Assembly: GCF_005863185.1 (NCBI RefSeq)
Contig: NZ_VBVZ01000003.1
Location: 1-38,634 of the forward strand
Origin: Pseudomonas edaphica
GTDB taxonomy: Bacteria > Pseudomonadota > Gammaproteobacteria > Pseudomonadales > Pseudomonadaceae
Length of the DNA stretch: 38,634 nucleotides
Direction of reading: 5' to 3'
Of this stretch, positions 33,611 through 38,634 are shown piece by piece (positions within the stretch are counted from its first letter, which is position 1; every line of letters begins with the position of its first letter). A program made the translations under genes and the position numbers. The notes beneath the pieces were generated by a model. That model was not told the origin of the DNA, made no database searches, and saw only the letters and a list, made by a program, of their open reading frames with translations.

Positions 33611-34222
33611 ATGACTGATTCCCCCGACCGCGACGAACGCCACCTGGCGCGCATGCTGCGCAAAAAAGCCGTGATCGACGAGCGTATCGCCAATTCCCCA
33701 AACGAATGCGGCTTGCTGCTGGTGCTGACCGGTAACGGCAAAGGCAAAAGCAGCTCGGCATTCGGCATGCTCGCCCGCGCCATGGGCCACGGCATGCAGT
33801 GCGGCGTGGTGCAGTTCATCAAGGGGCGTAACAGCACCGGCGAAGAGTTGTTCTTCCGGCGTTTCCCCGAGCAAGTGCGTTTCCATGTAATGGGCGAAGG
33901 CTTCACCTGGGAAACCCAGGACCGCCAGCGCGACATCGCCGCCGCCGAAGCCGCCTGGGCAGTTTCCCGCGAATTGCTGCAAGACCCGTCCATCGGCCTG
34001 GTGGTGCTGGACGAGTTGAACATCGCCCTCAAGCACGGCTACCTCGATCTGGACCAGGTGCTCAGCGACCTGCAGGCCCGCCCACCCATGCAGCACGTTG
34101 TGGTGACTGGCCGTGGCGCCAAGCCTGAACTGATCGAAATGGGCGACACCGTCACCGAAATGGGCATGCTCAAGCACGCGTTCCAAGCCGGTATCAAGGC
34201 ACAGAAGGGCGTCGAACTTTGA
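33611..34222 (+). CDS. cobO: Cob(I)yrinic acid a,c-diamide adenosyltransferase
   Basis: This enzyme transfers the 5'-deoxyadenosyl group of ATP to the corrin cobalt. The 203-residue CobA/CobO-type protein has the P-loop TGNGKGKSSSA at 40-50, VVQFIKGRNSTGEE after it, and VVLDELNIALKHGYLD as the Walker-B-like segment, all typical. ATG at 33611 is chosen: GGAG lies seven bases before it and MTDSPDRDERHLARML is the usual start. An upstream frame would read through the leader. It is the first gene of the riboswitch-controlled operon, and its TGA overlaps the TTG start of cobB. Confidence 0.94.
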   Translation: MTDSPDRDERHLARMLRKKAVIDERIANSPNECGLLLVLTGNGKGKSSSAFGMLARAMGHGMQCGVVQFIKGRNSTGEELFFRRFPEQVRFHVMGEGFTWETQDRQRDIAAAEAAWAVSRELLQDPSIGLVVLDELNIALKHGYLDLDQVLSDLQARPPMQHVVVTGRGAKPELIEMGDTVTEMGMLKHAFQAGIKAQKGVEL

Positions 34223-35616
34223 ATCAGCCCCGTCATTGCCCAGCCGTATTGATCGCCGCACCGGCGTCCGGCCAGGGCAAAACCACCGTCACCGCCGCGC
34301 TCGCCCGCTTGCACCGCAACCTGGGGCGCAAGGTGCGCGTGTTCAAATGCGGGCCGGATTTTCTCGACCCGATGATCCACGAGCGCGCCAGCGGTGCGCC
34401 GGTGTATCAGTTGGACATGTGGATGGTGGGCGAGCAAGAAAGTCGCCGCTTGCTGTGGGAAGCAGCCGGCGAGGCTGACCTTATTCTCATCGAAGGCGTA
34501 ATGGGGCTGTTTGACGGCACACCGTCGAGCGCCGACCTGGCGCGGCACTTTGGTGTGCCGGTGCTCGGGGTCATTGATGGCACCGCCATGGCCCAGACCT
34601 TTGGTGCCTTGGCCTTGGGCCTGGCGCGCTACCAGCCGGACTTGCCATTCGCCGGTGTGCTGGCCAATCGCGTTGGCACCCTGCGTCATGCGCAGCTGCT
34701 CGAGGGCAGCCTCACCGAAGGCCTGCGCTGGTATGGCGCGCTGTCCCGTGAAACGGGAATTGAATTACCGAGCCGTCACCTGGGCCTGGTGCAAGCCAGT
34801 GAACTCAATGACCTCGATGCGCGCCTGGACGCCGCAGCCCAGGCGCTGGGCAGCAGCTGCGAAGTGGCGTTGCCGCCGCCGGTGACGTTCGCCGCGCCGC
34901 AACTGATTGAGGCTGAGCCGCTGTTGGCCGGTGTGCGTATTGCCGTAGCCCGTGATGAAGCCTTCGCTTTTACCTACGGCGCCAGCCTGGATCTGTTGCG
35001 GGCAATGGGCGCTGAGTTGAAGTTTTTCTCGCCGATCCATGATCACCAATTGCCCGACGCCGACAGCCTGTACTTGCCCGGCGGCTATCCCGAATTGCAT
35101 CACCAGGCACTGTCTGAAAACACCCGGATGCTTGCGGCTATTCGCACCCATCATGCGGCTGGCAAACCACTGTTGGCTGAATGTGGCGGCATGCTCTACC
35201 TGCTGGATTCGCTCACCGATGTGGACGGCGCCCGTGCCGAACTGGTCGGCCTGCTGCAAGGCGATGCGGTGATGCAAAAGAAACTTGCCGCCCTGGCCCT
35301 GCAAAGTGTCGAGTTGCCCGAAGGCGTGCTGCGCGGCCATACCTATCACCATTCCCTGACCAGCACCGAATGGCAGCCGATTGCCCGCGGCCTGAGCCCC
35401 AATGGCGGGCGCGGGGCGGAGGCGGTGTATCGGCAGGGGCGGATGACGGCTTCATATGTGCACTTTTATTTTCCGTCGAATCCAACGGCGGTGGCCGCAC
35501 TCTTCGCGCCGAGCATTGAGACCGCTATCGCAGCGATGCGGCGACCCGACAAGCCAGCTCCCACAGGGGAATGCATTGCAAATGTGGGAGCGGGCTTGCC
35601 CGCGATAGGGCCATGA
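34219..35616 (+). CDS. cobB: Cobyrinic acid a,c-diamide synthase
   Basis: This ATP- and glutamine-dependent enzyme amidates side chains a and c of the corrin ring. The 465 residues have a DethiobiotinSynthetase-like N-terminal domain with P-loop APASGQGKT (14-22), KCGPDFLDP (43-51) and a C-terminal class-I glutaminase-type domain. The nucleophile is Cys322 in LAECGGMLYLLDS and His415 lies in ASYVHFYF. The start is TTG at 34219-34221, overlapping the cobO stop, with GAAGGG about nine bases upstream. No better start precedes the P-loop. The last ~23 codons (from about 443, RPDKPAPTGE onwards) are REPIN sequence. The stop overlaps the bluB start (ATGA). Confidence 0.93.
   Translation: MNQPRHCPAVLIAAPASGQGKTTVTAALARLHRNLGRKVRVFKCGPDFLDPMIHERASGAPVYQLDMWMVGEQESRRLLWEAAGEADLILIEGVMGLFDGTPSSADLARHFGVPVLGVIDGTAMAQTFGALALGLARYQPDLPFAGVLANRVGTLRHAQLLEGSLTEGLRWYGALSRETGIELPSRHLGLVQASELNDLDARLDAAAQALGSSCEVALPPPVTFAAPQLIEAEPLLAGVRIAVARDEAFAFTYGASLDLLRAMGAELKFFSPIHDHQLPDADSLYLPGGYPELHHQALSENTRMLAAIRTHHAAGKPLLAECGGMLYLLDSLTDVDGARAELVGLLQGDAVMQKKLAALALQSVELPEGVLRGHTYHHSLTSTEWQPIARGLSPNGGRGAEAVYRQGRMTASYVHFYFPSNPTAVAALFAPSIETAIAAMRRPDKPAPTGECIANVGAGLPAIGP
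35546..35606. repeat. REPIN across the cobB-bluB junction
   Basis: The right arm at 35583-35606 is a full copy of the GCGGGCTTGCCCGCGAT variant. The left arm is shorter or altered: only AAGCCAGCTCCCACA at 35551-35565 is clearly retained. The element lies wholly within the last codons of cobB and ends seven bases before the bluB ATG, keeping both frames intact. Confidence 0.85.
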
Positions 35617-36263
35617 CCAACAACGCCTATCCCCAAGCCGACCGCCAAGCCGTCTACCGCGCCATCGCCGAACGCCGCGACATGCGCCACTTCACCGGCG
35701 GCACGGTCGCGCCCGAATTGCTGCACCGCCTGCTCCAGGCCGCACACCAGGCGCCCAGCGTGGGCTTGATGCAACCCTGGCGGTTTATCCGCATCAGCGA
35801 CCGTCAACTGCGTGGGAATATTCAGCAATTGGTGGAGGAAGAACGCGTGCGCACCGCCGAAGCCCTGGGCGAGCGCTCCGACGAATTCATGAAGCTCAAG
35901 GTCGAAGGCATCCACGACTGCGCCGAAGTATTGGTGGCCGCGTTGATGGACGACCGCGAGCGCCATATTTTTGGCCGGCGCACCTTGCCGGAGATGGACA
36001 TGGCGTCGCTGTCCTGCGCGATCCAGAATCTCTGGCTGGCCGCCCGTGTCGAGGGCATTGGTATGGGCTGGGTCTCGCTGTTCGAGCCACAAGCCCTGGC
36101 CGACCTGCTGGGCCTGCCGCCCGGCGCCAAACCCCTGGCCGTGTTGTGCCTGGGCCCGGTGGCCGAGTTCTACCCGGCACCGATGTTGCAACTCGAAGGC
36201 TGGACCGAACCACGGCCGCTGAGTGACATGTTGTATGAGAATGTGTGGGGAGTGAGTCAATGA
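35613..36263 (+). CDS. bluB: 5,6-dimethylbenzimidazole synthase
   Basis: This flavin-cannibalising enzyme cleaves FMNH2 with oxygen to form DMB, the lower ligand of cobalamin. The 216-residue nitroreductase-fold protein has [10 protein letters not shown] near 26-35 (FMN phosphate binding), [17 protein letters not shown] (about 48-64) and [18 protein letters not shown] near 145-160, the last two characteristic of BluB. ATG at 35613 is used; it overlaps the cobB TGA as ATGA. An in-frame upstream extension would be translated REPIN. Its presence indicates oxygen-dependent synthesis of true B12 with DMB. Confidence 0.93.
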   Translation: MTNNAYPQADRQAVYRAIAERRDMRHFTGGTVAPELLHRLLQAAHQAPSVGLMQPWRFIRISDRQLRGNIQQLVEEERVRTAEALGERSDEFMKLKVEGIHDCAEVLVAALMDDRERHIFGRRTLPEMDMASLSCAIQNLWLAARVEGIGMGWVSLFEPQALADLLGLPPGAKPLAVLCLGPVAEFYPAPMLQLEGWTEPRPLSDMLYENVWGVSQ

Positions 36264-37168
36264 GTGTGGCCTTGCTGTGTGTCGCTGCGGTGGCGCTGGA
36301 TGCGCTGCTGGGTGAACCCAGGCGCTGGCATCCGCTGGTGGCGTTCGGCAATTTCGCCGGGCGCATCGAGCAACGTTTCAACACCGGTGGCCGTGGCTGG
36401 CGCAGCCACGGCGTGACCGCATGGTTTATCGCCGTGGTGCCGCTGACACTGCTGGCGACCGCGTTATCGTGGGCGCCCTATATCGGCTGGGTCCTGGAAA
36501 TCCTGGCGCTGTACCTGGCGCTCGGCATGCGCAGCCTGGGTGAACATGTGATCCCGGTTGCGCAGGCGTTGCGCAGCGGTGACCTGGATGAAGCGCGCAA
36601 ACGTGTGAGTTATCTGGTCAGTCGCCAGACCAGCGAGCTGGACAGCACCGAAGTCGCCCGCGCCGCCACCGAGTCAGTGCTGGAGAACGGCAGCGACGCG
36701 GTATTCGCCGCGTTGTTCTGGTTTGTGGTCGCCGGTGTGCCGGGCGTGGTGCTGTACCGCCTGAGCAACACTCTCGACGCCATGTGGGGCTATCGCAACG
36801 AACGCTTCGAGCGCTTCGGCTGGGCAGCCGCCAGGATCGACGATGTACTCAACTATATTCCTGCACGGCTGGTGGCGCTGACCTACGCCGTTTTAGGCAA
36901 AACTCGCTTGGCGCTCAAATGCTGGCGCACCCAAGGCCCCACCTGGGACAGTCCCAACGCGGGTCCGGTGATGGCGGCCGGGGCGGGCGCCCTGGGCGTC
37001 GAGCTGGGTGGCGCGGCGATCTATCACGGCGAGCTGCATCAGCGTCCGCAGTTGGGCGAAGGCCCGGCCGCCGATGCCGACGCCATCGACCGTGGCTGGC
37101 AACTGGTGCAGCGTGGCGTTTGGTTATGGCTGTTGATCCTCTGCGCGGGGGCGCAATTGTATGCTTGA
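36260..37168 (+). CDS. cobD: Adenosylcobinamide-phosphate synthase (CbiB/CobD)
   Basis: This inner-membrane enzyme attaches (R)-1-amino-2-propanol phosphate (or its O-phosphate) to adenosylcobyric acid. The 302-residue protein has [17 protein letters not shown] near 14-30, then several hydrophobic segments, [20 protein letters not shown] (about 120-140) and the late motifs [18 protein letters not shown] and YHGELHQRP. It starts at ATG 36260, overlapping the bluB stop (ATGA), with GGGGAG eight bases upstream. Pseudomonas naming (cobD) is used here; this is not the Salmonella CobD decarboxylase, whose counterpart is the next gene. Confidence 0.94.
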   Translation: MSVALLCVAAVALDALLGEPRRWHPLVAFGNFAGRIEQRFNTGGRGWRSHGVTAWFIAVVPLTLLATALSWAPYIGWVLEILALYLALGMRSLGEHVIPVAQALRSGDLDEARKRVSYLVSRQTSELDSTEVARAATESVLENGSDAVFAALFWFVVAGVPGVVLYRLSNTLDAMWGYRNERFERFGWAAARIDDVLNYIPARLVALTYAVLGKTRLALKCWRTQGPTWDSPNAGPVMAAGAGALGVELGGAAIYHGELHQRPQLGEGPAADADAIDRGWQLVQRGVWLWLLILCAGAQLYA

Positions 37169-38150
37169 GCACGGTGGGCGCCTGCGTAAGGCGGTGATTG
37201 AATACGGGATTGCCGAGGCCGATTGGCTTGACCTGTCCAGCGGCCTCGCGCCCTGGCCCTGGTCGATCCCGGACATCCCGCTGCGCGCCTGGGCGCGTTT
37301 GCCGGAAGCCGACGACGGCCTGGAAAAGGCCGCCTGCGACTATTACGGTGCCGCCCACCTGCTGCCGGTGCCGGGCTCCCAGGCGGCGATCCAGCTGCTG
37401 CCGCGCCTGCGCCGCTCCGGCAAGGTTGGCGTGTTGTCGCCCTGTTACGCCGAGCACGCCGAAGCCTGGCGCCGCGCCGGGTATGTGGTGCGCGAAGTGC
37501 AGGAGCAGGAAGTCGACTTCTTTCTCGACAGCCTTGACGTGCTGGTGGTGGTTAACCCCAACAACCCCACCGGCCTTAGCCTGAGCCCGCAACGCCTGCT
37601 GGACTGGCACGCGCGGCTGGCCCAACGCGGCGGTTGGCTGGTGGTGGACGAGGCATTCATGGACGTCACACCAGAGCTCAGCCTGGCCAGCCACACCCAT
37701 CATGTCGGCCTGATTGTATTGCGCTCGTTCGGCAAATTTTTCGGCCTGGCCGGTGTGCGCCTGGGCTTCGTGCTGGCTGAGCGCCGGTTGCTGCGGCTGT
37801 TGGCCGAGCAGGTTGGGCCGTGGGCCGTCAGCGGGCCGACCCGCGTGCTCGGGCAAGTGTGCCTGCGTGATACCGCCGGGCAGGTTCGTCAGCGTGAGCG
37901 CTGTGTCGAAGCGGGCCGGCGCTTGTTTGACCTGCTCGAACGCCACGGCTTTCAACCCCACGGTGGCTGCGCCCTGTTCCAGTGGCTGATCACCCCGCAC
38001 GCCGAACGCATGCATGAATTCATGGCCCAGCGCGGCATTCTGCTGCGCCTGTTTGTCCACGACAGCAGCCTGCGCTTTGGCTTGCCCGATACCGAGGCAG
38101 ATTGGCTGCGACTCGACGAAGCCCTGGCTGTCTACAAGGAAGCACCATGA
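37161..38150 (+). CDS. cobC: Threonine-phosphate decarboxylase (aminotransferase fold)
   Basis: This PLP enzyme converts L-threonine O-3-phosphate to (R)-1-amino-2-propanol phosphate, the linker used by the preceding enzyme. The 329 residues belong to the histidinol-phosphate aminotransferase-like class I/II fold. Visible are NPNNPTG (132-138), the PLP-binding VVDEAFMD (161-168) and the Schiff-base Lys192 in [15 protein letters not shown]. Salmonella calls this enzyme CobD; Pseudomonas and Sinorhizobium use cobC. The start overlaps the end of cobD by eight bases, and its stop overlaps cobQ as ATGA, so the cluster is tightly coupled. Confidence 0.93.
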   Translation: MLEHGGRLRKAVIEYGIAEADWLDLSSGLAPWPWSIPDIPLRAWARLPEADDGLEKAACDYYGAAHLLPVPGSQAAIQLLPRLRRSGKVGVLSPCYAEHAEAWRRAGYVVREVQEQEVDFFLDSLDVLVVVNPNNPTGLSLSPQRLLDWHARLAQRGGWLVVDEAFMDVTPELSLASHTHHVGLIVLRSFGKFFGLAGVRLGFVLAERRLLRLLAEQVGPWAVSGPTRVLGQVCLRDTAGQVRQRERCVEAGRRLFDLLERHGFQPHGGCALFQWLITPHAERMHEFMAQRGILLRLFVHDSSLRFGLPDTEADWLRLDEALAVYKEAP

Positions 38151-38634
38151 GTACGCTGATGGTGCAAGGCACCACCTCCGACGCGGGCAAAAGTACCCTG
38201 GTGACCGCGCTGTGTCGCTGGCTGGTGCGCCAAGGCATCGCGGTGGCGCCGTTCAAGCCGCAGAACATGGCGCTCAACAGTGCCGTGACCGCTGAAGGTG
38301 GCGAGATCGGCCGCGCCCAGGCGGTGCAAGCCCAGGCCGCCAACCTGGCGCCACACACTGACATGAACCCGGTGCTGCTCAAACCCAACAGCGACACCGG
38401 CTCCCAAGTCATCATCCATGGCCGCGCCGTGACCAGCATGAACGCCGTGGCCTATCACGACTATAAAGCCATCGCGATGCAGGCGGTGCTAGCCTCTCAC
38501 ACACGCCTGAGCGCGGCTTACCCGGTGTTGATGGTGGAAGGCGCGGGGTCGCCTGCCGAGATCAACCTGCGCGCCAATGACATTGCCCATATGGGTTTTG
38601 CCGAGGCTGTGGCTTGCCCGGTGCTACTGATTGC
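38147..38634 (+). CDS. cobQ: Cobyric acid synthase, N-terminal part (cut by window edge)
   Basis: This ATP- and glutamine-dependent amidotransferase adds four amide groups (b, d, e, g) to adenosylcobyrinic acid a,c-diamide. Only 162 of an expected ~480 residues are present. The N-terminal P-loop-like [10 protein letters not shown] (8-17), then [10 protein letters not shown] and [17 protein letters not shown] sequence ([19 protein letters not shown]), are diagnostic. The glutaminase half lies beyond the window. ATG at 38147 overlaps the cobC stop. In P. aeruginosa the next genes are cobP, cobU and cobV (from memory), which would be expected to the right. Confidence 0.94.
   Translation, partial: MSTLMVQGTTSDAGKSTLVTALCRWLVRQGIAVAPFKPQNMALNSAVTAEGGEIGRAQAVQAQAANLAPHTDMNPVLLKPNSDTGSQVIIHGRAVTSMNAVAYHDYKAIAMQAVLASHTRLSAAYPVLMVEGAGSPAEINLRANDIAHMGFAEAVACPVLLI

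Noticed and set aside
35571..35612. An in-frame 14-residue N-terminal extension of BluB
   Set aside because: It would be translated REPIN sequence; the ATG overlapping the cobB stop gives the normal BluB N-terminus.
36915..38060. A 381-codon minus-strand open frame opposite cobD and cobC
   Set aside because: It is the mirror of two well-supported genes, with shadow-frame composition and no recognisable domain.
1..38634. Search for tRNA, rRNA, CRISPR arrays, insertion sequences and phage genes
   Set aside because: None was recognised by eye. The short palindromic repeats are dispersed REPINs with variable spacers, not a regular array.

Overview
The window looks like a chromosomal stretch of a fluorescent-group Pseudomonas. 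The evidence is high-G+C coding DNA, REPIN-type palindromic repeats built on GGGAGCTGGCTTGCC or GAGGGAGCTTGCTCCC arms, and gene neighbourhoods that match remembered Pseudomonas gene orders: gbu, cysM-rlmD-relA-mazG, purM-purN, hda and cobO-cobQ. No rRNA, tRNA, CRISPR array, transposase or prophage gene was recognised. Both ends cut a gene: a sodium:solute symporter on the left and cobQ on the right.

Layout. (1) Positions 1-5067 hold a guanidinobutyrate catabolism locus: symporter, NCS1 permease, NTF2-like protein and guanidinobutyrase (gbuA) on the minus strand, with the LysR regulator gbuR divergent. A near-perfect palindromic operator and a REPIN lie between gbuA and gbuR. (2) 5074-5673 is a tRNA acp3U synthase (DTW protein). 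(3) 5736-11729 is one 1997-codon toxin/effector-like gene with a dermonecrotic-toxin-like N-terminus, leucine-rich repeats and a NEL E3-ligase-like C-terminus. It is lower in G+C where sampled and has no partner genes. Its expected catalytic cysteine appears to be glutamine. (4) 11835-18051 is core metabolism and stress: cysM, rlmD, relA, mazG and a DUF2058 protein. (5) 18119-23442 is a compact three-gene siderophore operon (NIS synthetase, MFS exporter, TonB receptor) with overlapping genes and a Fur-box-like promoter.

(6) 23762-29280 holds a small conserved-looking protein, then DUF3108, purN and purM on the minus strand, and a DUF2066 protein and a PerM/AI-2E-type membrane protein on the plus strand. 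(7) 29484-31730 holds hda and two paralogous NlpC/P60 lipoproteins. (8) 31869-33182 is a sorbosone-dehydrogenase-like lipoprotein. (9) 33256-38634 is a cobalamin operon: promoter, AdoCbl riboswitch, possible terminator, then cobO, cobB, bluB, cobD, cobC and cobQ, each overlapping the next.

The points most worth a second look are the apparent catalytic-Cys loss in the NEL-like giant protein, the minimal NIS siderophore operon, two REPINs that have become C-terminal coding sequence (NCS1 permease and CobB), and a perfect hairpin just ahead of the PerM-like gene. All family assignments come from reading motifs and from memory; no database search was run.
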